This document shows positions 38,056-47,749 of a stretch of 64,000 nt of DNA, in pieces. The DNA comes from Verrucomicrobiota bacterium. GTDB taxonomy: Bacteria; Verrucomicrobiota; Verrucomicrobiia; Limisphaerales; VHDF01. The DNA lies in contig VHDF01000001.1 in the NCBI GenBank assembly GCA_016871495.1, positions 1-64,000 on the forward strand, in the 5' to 3' direction. The notes under the pieces are model-generated. The model did no database searches, was not told where the DNA came from, and was given only the letters and a program-made list of their open reading frames with translations. The translations under genes were made by a program, and so were the position numbers. Each line of letters starts with the position of its first letter. Within the stretch, counting starts at the first letter, position 1.

Positions 38056-38688
38056 TCACCTCCAGGAGGTCAGCGGTCCGGACCGGAACACGCGCAGCTT
38101 CTCGGCTTCCAGAATGGCCTCCAGTCGTGCCGCGTCGCAGTCCATCGAACCGCTGACGAGAAGATAATCGAAGGTCGGCCAGCACGCGACCTCTTCTTTG
38201 GCCATGGCCAGCCTCCGTTCCACCACTTCCAACGCGTCCTCCCCCCGCGCCCGCAATCGACGCTCCAGTTCTGCCGGCTCCCCCGGAGTGAGAAACACGG
38301 TCACCAGGGCCCGCCTCAATCTCGCCTGTTCCGCGGCCCGCGCCCGCGCCTGGATCAATCGCACTCCCTGCACATCCACGCTCAACACGACGTCAAATCC
38401 AGCATCCATCCTTTCGAAAACCTCACTCGCCAGGGTGCCGTACTGGTTCCCATACACGGTGGCATGCTCGAGAAACAAACCCGCCGCCACCTTCGCCTCG
38501 AAAACCTCCGGGCTCAGAAAATGATATTCCACCCCGTCCCTTTCTCCACCCCGGGGAGCCCGTGTCGTGCACGTCACCGCCCGGCGCAAATCCGCCCGGC
38601 GCTCCAGCAACCGCTTCATCAGCGTGGTCTTGCCGCCTCCCGAAGGAGCGGAAAGGACCAGAAACACTCTGGCGAACTCATTCGACAT
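38056..38688 (-). CDS. gmk: Guanylate kinase
   Basis: It phosphorylates GMP to GDP with ATP. Evidence: the P-loop VLSAPSGGGKTTLMKRLLE, TCTTRAPRGGERDGVEYHFLS, ATVYGNQYGTLASEVFE and VVLSVDVQGVRLIQ. At 210 residues it is of normal length. The ATG overlaps the 3' end of yicC by about 11 bases, the common yicC-gmk pairing in bacteria. The rpoZ gene that often follows gmk is absent; coaC comes next. Confidence 0.95.
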   Translation of the reverse strand: MSNEFARVFLVLSAPSGGGKTTLMKRLLERRADLRRAVTCTTRAPRGGERDGVEYHFLSPEVFEAKVAAGLFLEHATVYGNQYGTLASEVFERMDAGFDVVLSVDVQGVRLIQARARAAEQARLRRALVTVFLTPGEPAELERRLRARGEDALEVVERRLAMAKEEVACWPTFDYLLVSGSMDCDAARLEAILEAEKLRVFRSGPLTSWR

Positions 38689-39556
38689 TTTGGACCTGCT
38701 CCCGGAACTTTTCCAATTCGGTCTTCAACACCACCACCTCGCGGGCAATCGCGGCATCATTCGCCTTCGATCCGATGGTGTTGATCTCCCGGTTCATCTC
38801 CTGCGCCAGAAAATCCAGCGCGCGCCCCACGGGCTCGCCCGACTTCGCGATCGTTTCAAACTGGGCAAAGTGGCTGTCCAGGCGGGCGAGTTCCTCCGAG
38901 AGATCCGAGCGATCGGCAAAGATGACCACCTCTTTCAGCAAGCGATCGTCATCGTGCGCGGGAAGTTCAAGCCCGGCACTTCGGATGCGCTCACGCAGTT
39001 GCTCCCGATACCGCTCCAGAACCTTCGGCGCCTGTGCCCGCACCCGCGCCGCCGCCGCGCGCATCGTCTCCACCCGCCCTTTCAAATCCTCCTCTAGATG
39101 ACGCCCCTCGGCTTCCCGCATGCCTACCAAGGCCGCCAACGCATCGCCCAAGGCCTCCTGCACAAGCGGGAACCAGCGCTCGATTTCCTCCGCCCCCTCC
39201 GGCGGCTGCAACACCCCGGGCACACGCAATAACTGCTCGAGCGTCACGCCTCCTTCCAATCCCAGCTCGCGCGCCAGCGCCCCAAGTTCCAACGCGTAGG
39301 CCCTGGCCAATTCCCGATTGACCCGCACCCCACCCGTCCCCCCCACGCCTTCCTGGCACACAATCTTGGCGTTCACTCGCCCCCGGGAAATCCGCGCGGC
39401 CAACTCGTCCCGCACCCGCGACTCCAGCGCGTCCAGGCCATTCGGCAAATTGATGGCGTACTCCGCCTGCTTCCGGTTGACCGCGCTCAACTCCACCGTC
39501 GCCTTGCATCCGTTCGCCGCGGCTTCGCCCCGTCCGTATCCCGTCATCGATTTCAT
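38678..39556 (-). CDS. YicC-family endoribonuclease
   Basis: The 292-residue protein begins with KSMTGYGRGEAAANGC, the YicC N-terminal signature. It continues with VELSAVNRKQAEYAINLP, VRDELAARISRGRVNAKI, DRSDLSEELARLDSHFAQF and the C-terminal PVGRALDFLAQEMNREINTIGSKAND, all diagnostic. YicC proteins are stress-linked endoribonucleases. The ATG at 39556 is chosen because it starts at the conserved MKSMTGYG; an upstream in-frame ATG would overlap trpB. Seven bases separate it from the trpB stop. Confidence 0.92.
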   Translation of the reverse strand: MKSMTGYGRGEAAANGCKATVELSAVNRKQAEYAINLPNGLDALESRVRDELAARISRGRVNAKIVCQEGVGGTGGVRVNRELARAYALELGALARELGLEGGVTLEQLLRVPGVLQPPEGAEEIERWFPLVQEALGDALAALVGMREAEGRHLEEDLKGRVETMRAAAARVRAQAPKVLERYREQLRERIRSAGLELPAHDDDRLLKEVVIFADRSDLSEELARLDSHFAQFETIAKSGEPVGRALDFLAQEMNREINTIGSKANDAAIAREVVVLKTELEKFREQVQNVE

Positions 39557-39563
39557 CGGCGCC

Positions 39564-40772
39564 TCAGAGCTGAATCTTCGCGGCAACCTGCGCGACGTCC
39601 TTGTCACCGCGGCCCGACAAATTCACGATCACCACGGCTCGGGAATCCATGCGCGGAATCCGCTTCAGCGCCTCCGCCACCGCATGCGACGACTCAAGGG
39701 CCGGAATGATCCCCTCGATCCGCGCCAGTTTCATGAATGCCCCCAGCGCCTCCTCATCCGTCGCGTAGGAATACTCCACCCGCCCGGCATCCTTCAACCA
39801 GGCGTGTTCAGGCCCCACCGCCGCGTAATCCAAACCCGCGGACACACTGTGCGTGGATTGAATCTGTCCAAATTCGTCCTGCAAAATATACGAGCGCGTG
39901 CCTTGCAAAACCCCGAGCGACCCGCCTTGAAATCGCGCCGCGTGTTTCTCCGGCTCAATGCCTTCGCCGCCCGCCTCAACCCCGACCATGCGCACACCCG
40001 GGTCGGTCAGGAACGGATAAAACAAGCCGATGGCATTCGAACCGCCGCCCACGCAGGCCACCAGCAAGTCCGGCAGGCGCCCCTCCTTCGCGAGGATCTG
40101 GCGGCGCGCTTCATCACCAATCACACGTTGAAACGAACGCACCATCACCGGATACGGGTGCGCGCCATAGGCTGTTCCCAAAATGTAATGCGTGTGCCTC
40201 ACGTGGGTCACCCAGTCGCGCATGGCTTCGTTCACCGCCTCCTTCAACGTCTGCTGCCCCGCCTTCACCGGGACAACCTCCGCCCCCAGCATCTTCATGC
40301 GGAACACATTCAACGCCTGCCGCTCGCAATCAACCGCTCCCATGTAGATCACACACTTGAGTCCAAACATGGCGGATACCGTCGCCGTCGCGACCCCGTG
40401 CTGGCCCGCTCCCGTCTCCGCAATAATCCGCGTCTTGCCCATGCGCCGCGCCAACAGGACTTGACCCATGGCGTTGTTGATCTTGTGCGCCCCCGTATGC
40501 AGCAGATCCTCGCGTTTCAAATAAACCCGCGCGCCTCCCAGTTCCCGGGTTAACCGCTCCGCCAAGTACAACGGGGTCGGACGTCCGCAAAATTCCCGGA
40601 GGTAGTAATCGAGTTCCTCCCGAAACTTCGGATCCTGCATCGCCCTCCCGTACTCCGCTTCCAACTCCTGCAGGGGATGCATCAGCGTCTCCGGCACATA
40701 GCGTCCCCCGTAAGGTCCAAAACGCCCTTGCGCGTCAGGAACGGAAACGAAGTCAGGCGGCGTCATTTGCAT
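39564..40772 (-). CDS. trpB: Tryptophan synthase beta chain
   Basis: This PLP enzyme condenses indole with serine. Features: [57 protein letters not shown] (PLP lysine in HKINN), [35 protein letters not shown] and [18 protein letters not shown]. The 402 residues match TrpB1. There is no trpA next to it: the downstream neighbour is yicC, so the trp operon is split. The upstream gene is 41 bases away, same strand. Confidence 0.95.
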   Translation of the reverse strand: MQMTPPDFVSVPDAQGRFGPYGGRYVPETLMHPLQELEAEYGRAMQDPKFREELDYYLREFCGRPTPLYLAERLTRELGGARVYLKREDLLHTGAHKINNAMGQVLLARRMGKTRIIAETGAGQHGVATATVSAMFGLKCVIYMGAVDCERQALNVFRMKMLGAEVVPVKAGQQTLKEAVNEAMRDWVTHVRHTHYILGTAYGAHPYPVMVRSFQRVIGDEARRQILAKEGRLPDLLVACVGGGSNAIGLFYPFLTDPGVRMVGVEAGGEGIEPEKHAARFQGGSLGVLQGTRSYILQDEFGQIQSTHSVSAGLDYAAVGPEHAWLKDAGRVEYSYATDEEALGAFMKLARIEGIIPALESSHAVAEALKRIPRMDSRAVVIVNLSGRGDKDVAQVAAKIQL

Positions 40773-40813
40773 GCGGCCGATGCTCCCCCAAAACCCGTTC
40801 CATCGCCAATCCT

Positions 40814-42394
40814 TTACTTCACCCCCAAGCCCGTCCCCGAAAACCGCAGGCGCGAATCGTCCAGCCGCAGTCGATACAAGACTTGATTGTAGTCGTAGCG
40901 CGGTGTCTTCGATTGGGCTCTCGAGAAAGAGGCGGTGTAGGTGCCTTCAAAATAAATGACGCGGCCTCCCTCCCGATCCAGGAAAGAATGATGCACGGGA
41001 TTGTAAAAATTATAGTCCAGATGCGAAGCCACCTTCTTCGCTTGCGTCCAAGGACCCGTCGGCTGCTCGCACTCGGAATACCAGATCTCCCCCGCTTCGC
41101 CCGAGGCCAGCATGATCCACCGATTCCGATGGGCATTCCACGCCACCGATCCCCGACCACCCTCGACTTCCTTCCCCGAGTCCACGTCCCGCAGTCGCAA
41201 CCACTGCTCCTCCGGCTTGATCTTTCCCCACCGCGTCAATTCCCGCAACCGGCCCTTGTGCAACCGATCCGCGCCCGGCTTCCACGAATACACCGCCGCT
41301 CCCGAGGAGTCCCGGTCGATTTCGGTCAGTTCTCCCTTCAACTTCCCGTCGCCAGCCACACAGGTCCACGCTTCATACCGCTCCAACCGCCGCACCTCCT
41401 CCAACTCAGCCAGGACGCGGTAATTGGGATACAAATAAAGGTAATCCTTCTGCTGGCACCGATGCTGGAAAGGATGCGCGGAATCATGGCCCTCATGCCA
41501 ATCCCACGCCGTATCCACCTCGAACCCGCCTCGCTTCTCGTCGAATTTCATCAGATACCATCCCAGCGCCGGCCCCAAATCCTTGTGATGGGCCACCCTC
41601 GCCATCAAATGCTCCCGGCCTCCATGCTCCAGGGTGAAAACGGACTCGATCCAGCGCAGTCCATGATTCGGCTCCGGACACATCGGACGCGAAAATCCGC
41701 CTCCATCCACGAAGTAGGACAACTCAATGCCCCGCTCAACGTCGAATCCCTTGCTTCCCGGCAAGGCCGACGTGGCGCCCGCCGCTCCGAAATGGCCCAA
41801 GGGATAGCTCAATCGCTCCGTGTCTCCCCAAAACCAGTGCAATCGTCCGCGAAACGGAACGGCAATGACCGTGTCCTGCCCCAACACCAGGCCGTTCAAC
41901 AAAGGCTCGCGAATCGGAACCTTCAATCCCAGCAGCACCGAATCCCGATAAATGCCCTCCCCCGTGATGCGATACATCCGCTCCGCCAACTGCGTGCGCC
42001 TCATCCGAACCGTGTGCCTCTGGCCCGGAAGAACGCGCACCTTGAATCCCGCATAACCGAAGCCATCCCTCGGAATCTCGTAACCGTCGCTCCGCAAATG
42101 AAAGTAAACCTCTCTCCCTCTCCATCCCGGCTCCCCTATCGCCACCCACCCCTGACTGTCCGTCCAATGCTTCACCTGATGGACGGAAGACAACTCCGCC
42201 AGCGGAATGCCGCGCCCCGATTCCTCGTCCACCACCCGAATTCCAAAATAATCCGACGCTTCGGGACAAAACGGAAATGCAATCCACGCCAGAAGCAAGA
42301 TCCGAAAAACCAGGCCAGCCACAAACCGGCCCGGCTTCGATAACGCTTCGCTATCCGCGGGACCCATCCGCCCAGGCTGCGCTCGAAGTTTCAC
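40814..42394 (-). CDS. Secreted beta-propeller-like protein of unknown function (DUF4185-like)
   Basis: The 526-residue protein has an N-terminal hydrophobic export segment ([17 protein letters not shown]). A carboxypeptidase-regulatory-like beta-domain follows ([20 protein letters not shown]...[12 protein letters not shown]). The large C-terminal part carries glycan-binding propeller-type motifs, for example [39 protein letters not shown] and [17 protein letters not shown]. It resembles GH43/DUF4185-type five-bladed proteins, but no catalytic acids are certain. Two long insertions rich in His/Tyr make the family assignment tentative. It could bind or cleave polysaccharide outside the cell. 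Confidence 0.7.
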   Translation of the reverse strand: MKLRAQPGRMGPADSEALSKPGRFVAGLVFRILLLAWIAFPFCPEASDYFGIRVVDEESGRGIPLAELSSVHQVKHWTDSQGWVAIGEPGWRGREVYFHLRSDGYEIPRDGFGYAGFKVRVLPGQRHTVRMRRTQLAERMYRITGEGIYRDSVLLGLKVPIREPLLNGLVLGQDTVIAVPFRGRLHWFWGDTERLSYPLGHFGAAGATSALPGSKGFDVERGIELSYFVDGGGFSRPMCPEPNHGLRWIESVFTLEHGGREHLMARVAHHKDLGPALGWYLMKFDEKRGGFEVDTAWDWHEGHDSAHPFQHRCQQKDYLYLYPNYRVLAELEEVRRLERYEAWTCVAGDGKLKGELTEIDRDSSGAAVYSWKPGADRLHKGRLRELTRWGKIKPEEQWLRLRDVDSGKEVEGGRGSVAWNAHRNRWIMLASGEAGEIWYSECEQPTGPWTQAKKVASHLDYNFYNPVHHSFLDREGGRVIYFEGTYTASFSRAQSKTPRYDYNQVLYRLRLDDSRLRFSGTGLGVK

Positions 42395-42407
42395 CTCGTT
42401 CCCGGGT

Positions 42408-42908
42408 TCACGCCGGTCCCTGCACTGACTTGGATCGCGCCAGAGCGCCTGACTGCATCGGAATAAAATTGCCTTGCTCGCAGCAACGCACGAACGCTTC
42501 CGTCACACTCTTCAGATCTTCCCAGCGGGCGCGGATTTTTTTCGCCTCGTCCGGGGTGATGTGATTATCTCCCGCCGCCGCCGCAATCACCGACAACAGA
42601 TCCGCGAATTCCTGCAAAATCTCGTTGGTGGCCGGAATCAAGCAATCCGGGTGCGGATGGGTGGTGGCCGGATTCTTGATGAAAAATCCCCCTGCCTTTT
42701 GGCAAATCCATTGCGTGATGCGATGATCCTGGGCACAGCGTTGCAGCACGGCCACGCGGTCCAATGGATTTGCCGCCCCGCTGCCTGAAACGTCGTCGGG
42801 CGGCTCCGCCCATTTGTAAACCATCGAAAGCGAGAGCCCCATCTCCGCAGCGATCTGCTTGGCACTGGACTGGCGAAAAACCTCCTTCAACAATTCATGG
42901 GAATGCAT
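42408..42908 (-). CDS. Phage CII-like helix-turn-helix protein (Phage_CP76-type)
   Basis: From the ATG at 42908 the 166-residue protein has an N-terminal helix-turn-helix, SAKQIAAEMGLSLSMVYKWAE. An alpha-helical body follows (NPLDRVAVLQRCAQDHRITQWICQKAGGFFIKNP and LQEFADLLSVIAAAAGDNHITPDEAKKIRARWEDLKSVTEAFVRCC). This is the layout of the phage regulatory CII/CP76 group, often found as host genes in Verrucomicrobiota and Proteobacteria. There are no other phage genes here. It sits about 100 bases downstream of tatC, same strand. The targets are unknown. Confidence 0.7.
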   Translation of the reverse strand: MHSHELLKEVFRQSSAKQIAAEMGLSLSMVYKWAEPPDDVSGSGAANPLDRVAVLQRCAQDHRITQWICQKAGGFFIKNPATTHPHPDCLIPATNEILQEFADLLSVIAAAAGDNHITPDEAKKIRARWEDLKSVTEAFVRCCEQGNFIPMQSGALARSKSVQGPA

Positions 42909-43005
42909 GCGCCCCGCATCATGCGCCTTTCTCCCCCACCCAATCAAGCAGCCATGCCCGCAAGCATCGCTCCTCTAACCCGTCGCGGAGCACGGACTTC
43001 AGCCC

Positions 43006-44046
43006 TCAACCGCGGCTCACGAAATCATCCGTGCTGGTCGCGTCCTGCAATGCGAGTTTCCGGTCGCGCCTCTCCCAATACCAGGCGATCCACACGCTGA
43101 TCTCGTAAAGAATCTGCAAAGGAATGGCCATCATCACTTGCGTCAAGACTTCAGGCGTTGTCAGCACGGCACCCAACACCAGATTGATCGCAATCATGTA
43201 CCGGCGAAAACCAGCGAGTTGCTCGTGGCAAAGGATGCCCAGCTTCACCAGCGTGAGAATCACCACCGGCAGCTCAAATCCCAGCCCCATGCCCAGCAAA
43301 AACTTGCAGACAAAACTGATATACTCCTCCGCGCGCCACTGATTCGCCGAAAACCCCAACCATTCGGAATACTTGACCGAAGCCCCCAGCGCCAGAGGCA
43401 TCATCACAAAATAACAAAACGAAACGCCTCCCGCGAAGAGAAGCGTGCCAATCGCAAATCCAGGCAAAATGTGCTTCTTCTCACTCCGCCTCAGCGCGGG
43501 CAAAATGAACATGCCGACGTAATACAAGACAAAGGGAGCCGCCAGGACAAACCCGCCGTAAATCGCCACCTGGAAAGCCACATAAAACCCGCCGGCCGGA
43601 TTGAGGTTGAGCAATTCAACCCGCTCCGCGAGGGTTTTCTTCGGAGGGACGTTGTTGGTCTGAAGCTGAAACGCCAGGAAGGTGTTCGTCGAACCGGGCA
43701 AAGGCAACGCCACCAAATTCAGCGTGATGTCCGGTGCCTGGCCGAGATCAAGCGTCCCCAAACGATTCGTTCCCAATCGCAGGCTGCCGACGATATTGGT
43801 TCCGATCGAAACATGGACCTGCTGATTCGTCCCCGCAGGTGTGATCGTAGCCCTCCCCAGCGGCCACTTCAGAACATTAACAAGCCAATTGCCCGCAATC
43901 AGACAGACGAGCATCGAGATGCCGAGGACCGTGGCACACCGGATGAAGACCCATCGCAGGTCCTCCAAATGCTCAAAAAAAGACTTTACCGGTCCGCCCT
44001 CTTCCTCTTCGACATCTAAGGGCGGTCCCTCCGGTTCAGTCGCCAT
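43006..44046 (-). CDS. tatC: Sec-independent protein translocase TatC, with an enlarged first periplasmic loop
   Basis: TatC is the core of the twin-arginine receptor. The N-terminal acidic stretch is followed by FFEHLEDLRWVFIRCA, the conserved TatC signal-peptide-binding segment (E/L/R). TM helices include VLGISMLVCLIAGNWLVNVL, VAFQVAIYGGFVLAAPFVLYYVGMF, ILPGFAIGTLLFAGGVSFCYF and FELPVVILTLVKLGIL, and the conserved FE..FELP region is seen. The protein is 346 residues, against roughly 250 for E. coli. The excess lies between TM1 and TM2: about residues 60-150 form a beta-strand-rich, Gly/Thr/Asn-rich insertion. tatA is directly upstream (24 bases). Confidence 0.93.
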   Translation of the reverse strand: MATEPEGPPLDVEEEEGGPVKSFFEHLEDLRWVFIRCATVLGISMLVCLIAGNWLVNVLKWPLGRATITPAGTNQQVHVSIGTNIVGSLRLGTNRLGTLDLGQAPDITLNLVALPLPGSTNTFLAFQLQTNNVPPKKTLAERVELLNLNPAGGFYVAFQVAIYGGFVLAAPFVLYYVGMFILPALRRSEKKHILPGFAIGTLLFAGGVSFCYFVMMPLALGASVKYSEWLGFSANQWRAEEYISFVCKFLLGMGLGFELPVVILTLVKLGILCHEQLAGFRRYMIAINLVLGAVLTTPEVLTQVMMAIPLQILYEISVWIAWYWERRDRKLALQDATSTDDFVSRG

Positions 44047-44069
44047 GCTTGATACCCCTCAGCCGCCCC

Positions 44070-44408
44070 CTAGGCCTTGCGAACGTCTTGGGCAGGCGTG
44101 GTCGCACCCGTGCCGGCGACCGGCGTGCCGGACGCCGCAGAAGGAGCACCCTTGGCCGAAGCAGCAGAAGCCGAGGACTGAGAAGTCTGAGATTGTTGAT
44201 ACTGCTGATGATGGAGGTCATCATCAATGGCTCGATGGATCTCATCCTGCGCATCCCGCGTGGCGCGCTTGAACTCTTTGATCGATTGGCCCAGCCCGCG
44301 GGCTAACTCCGGCATCTTGCGACCGCCAAAAAGGATGAGCACCACAACCAGGATGAGGACAACCTGCCATCCCCCCACACTCAGAAACGCCAGTGAAATT
44401 GCATTCAT
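44070..44408 (-). CDS. tatA: Sec-independent protein translocase TatA/E
   Basis: The 112-residue protein has one N-terminal helix (GGWQVVLILVVVLILFG) followed by GGRKMPELARGLGQSIKEFKRATRD, the classic TatA amphipathic helix. The remainder is a Gln/Ser/Ala-rich, disordered tail. TatA forms the translocation path for folded proteins and works with TatC. The Tat-signal lactonase at 4.4 kb is a likely client. Confidence 0.93.
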   Translation of the reverse strand: MNAISLAFLSVGGWQVVLILVVVLILFGGRKMPELARGLGQSIKEFKRATRDAQDEIHRAIDDDLHHQQYQQSQTSQSSASAASAKGAPSAASGTPVAGTGATTPAQDVRKA

Positions 44409-44474
44409 AGAATCATTCTAACTTACGGTTACAGTACCGCAATCAGGATCAGCCGTAAAGCTTCCTTTGGCCCC

Positions 44475-45098
44475 CTATTGCGGCTTGGGCCGAAGCAGAA
44501 TGAACTCGCCGCGGCGATTCTTCGCCCAGGCTTCCTCGTTTTCTCCTTGCACGGCCGGCTTGTCCTCACCGTAGCTCAAGGTGCGAATCCGCTCCGGTCC
44601 CACCCCTAAATGCGCCAGCATCTCCCGCAAAGATTGCGCCCGCCTCTCTCCGAGAGACCGGTTATATTCCTCCGTCCCACGCGAATCGCAATGCCCCTCA
44701 ATGAGCAATTTGTTCGCCATGTCCCCTTTCAATTGCGCCGCAACCGCTTCAACCTTCGAGCGCTCCGAAGCCTTGACATTAAACCGGTCAAAATCGAAGT
44801 AAACGGTGTAATTCGCCAGGGCTGCCGGATCCTTCAACATCCCCTCAAATTCTTCCAAACCCGTAGCGGAAAACGTCCCATCCGGATTGGCCCCGATTCG
44901 GGTCGTTCGCGACGCGTCGTCCCCGCCCGGAACCACAGGACCACGTCCCACCGGCGGAAAACCTTCATCACCCGTCCTGGGCACTTGCGCCCTTTGCCCG
45001 GGAATTGGGGTTGGGCCTTTCAACGTGCGTTTGCACCCCGTCATTCCCAGTGCGAAGATGCACAACGCCACCGGGAGAATCAAACCAATGCGTTTCAT
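44475..45098 (-). CDS. pal: Peptidoglycan-associated lipoprotein Pal (OmpA-like)
   Basis: Lipoprotein signal with lipobox LGMTGC, so the mature protein is lipid-anchored. A proline-rich linker leads to an OmpA-like peptidoglycan-binding domain: YFDFDRFNVKASERSKVEAVA, LLIEGHCDSRGTEEYNRSLGERRAQSL and LSYGEDKPAV. Pal links the outer membrane to peptidoglycan and works with TolB. At 207 residues it is slightly longer than E. coli Pal because of the Gly/Pro-rich linker. The gene lies directly downstream of tolB. Confidence 0.93.
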   Translation of the reverse strand: MKRIGLILPVALCIFALGMTGCKRTLKGPTPIPGQRAQVPRTGDEGFPPVGRGPVVPGGDDASRTTRIGANPDGTFSATGLEEFEGMLKDPAALANYTVYFDFDRFNVKASERSKVEAVAAQLKGDMANKLLIEGHCDSRGTEEYNRSLGERRAQSLREMLAHLGVGPERIRTLSYGEDKPAVQGENEEAWAKNRRGEFILLRPKPQ

Positions 45099-45130
45099 GT
45101 TGTCGTCTTAAACTTTTGAAATGGAAGAAC

Positions 45131-46294
45131 TTACCTGCCCCAACTCGGCTGCGAAGAGCTTCCCGAGATGCGCGCGATATCTTTGACGCGTTTGGTGGGA
45201 ACGTCAAGCAAAGAGAGGACTCTCTTGCCACCTCCCACCCGCCGCGTAAAAACAACCGTCCGTGAATTGGGCGCCCAAGAGGGATCTTCACCCGCCACCA
45301 ACACTTTGGCCTCACCTCCCTGAGCCGGAACGATACAAAGGTCGAAACCACCCGTCTGGGATGTGAAAATAATCCACTTGCCGTCCGGCGACCAGTCCGG
45401 CTCAGTCAAGTTTCCACCCACCCCAACCGTCGACACCCGCCGCATTTCCCCGCCTTCCGCCGAGATCTTGTAAAGTGCCGCGCGCCCACCCACCTGGGAC
45501 GAAAAACACAAGGTCCGTCCATCCGGCGACCAACACGGAGACGATTCGGACTCCTTGGTCCGGGTCACACGGCGAAGATTCTTCCCATCCATGTCACACA
45601 CATAAACGTCAGGACTCCCGTCCTTGCTGCAAATAAGCGCCACTTTCGAACCGTCCGGCGAGATGGCCGGGCTCGTGTTCAACCCCGAATACCGGGCCAA
45701 GATCCGGCGCTCGCCCGAGGCCGGATAATAAACATAAACGTCCGGATTGTCCTTCATGTAGGACGTAAAACAAAGCACCTTGCGACCCGCACCCCAGTTT
45801 GGCGCCGCCACAATGGATTGATCAGACGTGACTGCTCGCGCCCCGTGTCCGTCGTAATCCGCCACAAAAATCTCGCTCGTCTTGCCAAAATCACCTTTGA
45901 AAGCGATGCGCGTCCTCGCAATGCCTTTCACGCCCGTCAATTTCTCGATGATGTCATCCGCGAAAGTATGCGCCAGGGTGCGCGGCGACGCGCCGCGATA
46001 TTCCTGTCCGAGCACCTGAGCCTTGCTGACCCGATCGGTCACGCGACCCACAAGGCTGGCACCGTTCGATCCCGACACCCAGTATTGAGCCTTGTCGGCG
46101 GCCACGACGCTGAACCCGCAAATCTCCAAGTCGAACTTCAACACGGATTCCACCTCGCCCGTGAATCCACTGAGCGAGATCGGAATGGTCTTCACCCCGC
46201 CGGCCAATCGTTCAATGTCGATCTCCTCGGCGGCCCTCACCCCCAGGACCAGGGACACCCACGCCAGCACCTGCAACATCAATCGCTTTTTCAT
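45131..46294 (-). CDS. tolB: TolB-like beta-propeller protein of the Tol-Pal system
   Basis: A signal peptide (QVLAWVSLVLGVRA) precedes an N-terminal TolB domain (TIPISLSGFTG..., GVTDR-like ALVGRVTDRVSKAQVLGQEY), followed by a six-bladed WD40-like PD40 propeller. Typical repeats are NTSPAISPDGSKVALICSKDG, SSPCWSPDGRTLCFSSQVGG, TEPDWSPDGKWIIFTSQTGG and DPSWAPNSRTVVFTRRVGG. TolB is periplasmic and binds Pal. It overlaps the TonB/TolA-like gene by four bases and is followed by pal after 32 bases. Confidence 0.93.
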   Translation of the reverse strand: MKKRLMLQVLAWVSLVLGVRAAEEIDIERLAGGVKTIPISLSGFTGEVESVLKFDLEICGFSVVAADKAQYWVSGSNGASLVGRVTDRVSKAQVLGQEYRGASPRTLAHTFADDIIEKLTGVKGIARTRIAFKGDFGKTSEIFVADYDGHGARAVTSDQSIVAAPNWGAGRKVLCFTSYMKDNPDVYVYYPASGERRILARYSGLNTSPAISPDGSKVALICSKDGSPDVYVCDMDGKNLRRVTRTKESESSPCWSPDGRTLCFSSQVGGRAALYKISAEGGEMRRVSTVGVGGNLTEPDWSPDGKWIIFTSQTGGFDLCIVPAQGGEAKVLVAGEDPSWAPNSRTVVFTRRVGGGKRVLSLLDVPTKRVKDIARISGSSSQPSWGR

Positions 46295-47301
46295 CCGTTC
46301 ATTCGTTTTTCCCGCAAGTTGAATCGTATCCGAAACGTCCGTTTCTCATCCTTCGCCCCCTCCGGAAAGGGCGCCACGAAACGCACTCGATCAAGCGCCT
46401 TCTGCACCGACCGATCCAGGGCGTCGTTACCCGAACGGCGCGTGATGAAGGTTCGATCCATCGCCACGCTTCCGTCACGCCGAATCTCAATGCTGGCCAC
46501 GACGGTCAACGACTCGTCCACCCCGTCGCCAGGATCCTGCCAGGCATTGTCGTACACCGTCCGAACGACGGAATTATAATTGGCGTAAGCCTCACCTCCG
46601 GCGCCCGGGATCTCCACCGAAGTGCCCTTGCTCAATTTGCCCGAAAGCGCGGACACCGCCCCGCGAATGCTGGCCGCGCGCTCTGTCGCCACTTTCTCCG
46701 CCGCGGCTTGCCGCGCGGCTTGAGCCGCCGCCGCCTTGGCCTCTTCCTCTCGACGCTTCTTCTCCCGATCCGCCTTCGCATCCGCGGGAAATCGCTTCGC
46801 CAAATCCAAATTGACTTTAATCTCCTTCTTCTCCTTCAACGCGGTTTTGGCGCTCTCGGGATCCTTGGAAGTCGTGTCCTTTTTGTTCTTCTTGGGCAAT
46901 ATCGAGTCCGGATCGTCCTTCACTTCCGGAATCTTCTTGGGCTCCGGCGCGGGTTCGGAAACTTTCTTCCGCTCGAGCGGCTTTTCCACAGGAGGTATTT
47001 CTTTCCGGGGCTCCGGCTCGACCGGTGGGGGGGGATCGGAAGCAGCGCGGACCGGCGTCTCGACGGGCGCTTGCGGAGGCAAAGGCGGCACATCCGGACG
47101 CACGTTGGGTGGTGGCGCGTTGGGGGTCCCACCGCCGGAGAAGAGTTCGTCGGTGGTCTTGAACGGGATGATCTCGAGGAGTGGATACTTCTCTTCCGGC
47201 GGCTGTTGATCGAGGAACGCGGAGCCCACGATGGCGGATCCGATGAGCACCACGTGAAGCAACGCGGAGGTCACCAAGCATTTCTTTTGCAGCCGGTTCA
47301 T
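46291..47301 (-). CDS. TolA/TonB-like energy-transducing protein
   Basis: An N-terminal inner-membrane anchor (CLVTSALLHVVLIGSAIVGSAF) is followed by a proline-rich stretch (PPPNVRPDVPPLPPQAP), a long charged helix with KK and EE repeats (ADREKKRREEEAKAAAAQAA) and a C-terminal TonB-like domain (VVASIEIRRDGSVAMDRTFITRRSGND, ALDRSVQKALDRVRFVAPFP). The middle helix corresponds to the coiled domain II of TolA. It would couple proton-driven TolQ/R to TolB/Pal. The symbol is left blank because TolA and TonB cannot be separated with certainty; the position between tolR and tolB favours TolA. Confidence 0.9.
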   Translation of the reverse strand: MNRLQKKCLVTSALLHVVLIGSAIVGSAFLDQQPPEEKYPLLEIIPFKTTDELFSGGGTPNAPPPNVRPDVPPLPPQAPVETPVRAASDPPPPVEPEPRKEIPPVEKPLERKKVSEPAPEPKKIPEVKDDPDSILPKKNKKDTTSKDPESAKTALKEKKEIKVNLDLAKRFPADAKADREKKRREEEAKAAAAQAARQAAAEKVATERAASIRGAVSALSGKLSKGTSVEIPGAGGEAYANYNSVVRTVYDNAWQDPGDGVDESLTVVASIEIRRDGSVAMDRTFITRRSGNDALDRSVQKALDRVRFVAPFPEGAKDEKRTFRIRFNLREKRMNG

Positions 47302-47714
47302 CGACGCTCGTTGGGATTGCCCGCCAGACTGATCGGAATTTCTCGTTTCGAAAGCATTTCGAACAAGACGAACATTTTTTCGTAGTGCGTGGACTTGTCG
47401 CCTCGGACGAAAACCGCCAGGCGCGGATTCAATTGCCTCTCTTTGGCCAGAGCGGCTTCGAGTTGCTCGAAAGTCAGCCGGGTGCCCCCCATGACATATT
47501 CCCCGGCGCGAGAGACCTCGACGGTCTTGAAATCCTCCTTGCGGCGGGGTTTGTCCGAATGGCCGCCCTTGGGCAGCTTCAACTCAAGGCTTCCATCGAG
47601 CAGCGGAGTGGTGATGACGAAAATAATGAGCAGCACGAACGCCAGATCGAGCAAGGGGGTGATGTTGAGATCGCTCAAAGTCACCAGCGAGTTGCGTTGG
47701 GAAAAGCGGCGCAT
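47298..47714 (-). CDS. tolR: TolR/ExbD-family biopolymer transport protein
   Basis: The 138-residue protein has one membrane helix with the TolR/ExbD motor motif SDLNITPLLDLAFVLLIIFVIT (the conserved Asp inside the helix) and a periplasmic domain (GEYVMGGTRLTFEQLEAALAKE, AVFVRGDKSTHYEKMFVLFEML). It forms the proton-driven motor with TolQ. It overlaps the TolA-like gene by four bases. Upstream, 35 bases away, is the zinc-ribbon gene rather than tolQ directly. Confidence 0.93.
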   Translation of the reverse strand: MRRFSQRNSLVTLSDLNITPLLDLAFVLLIIFVITTPLLDGSLELKLPKGGHSDKPRRKEDFKTVEVSRAGEYVMGGTRLTFEQLEAALAKERQLNPRLAVFVRGDKSTHYEKMFVLFEMLSKREIPISLAGNPNERR

Positions 47715-47749
47715 GGCGTGAAATCAGGCCTCAACGAAGGCAGTGTTCG

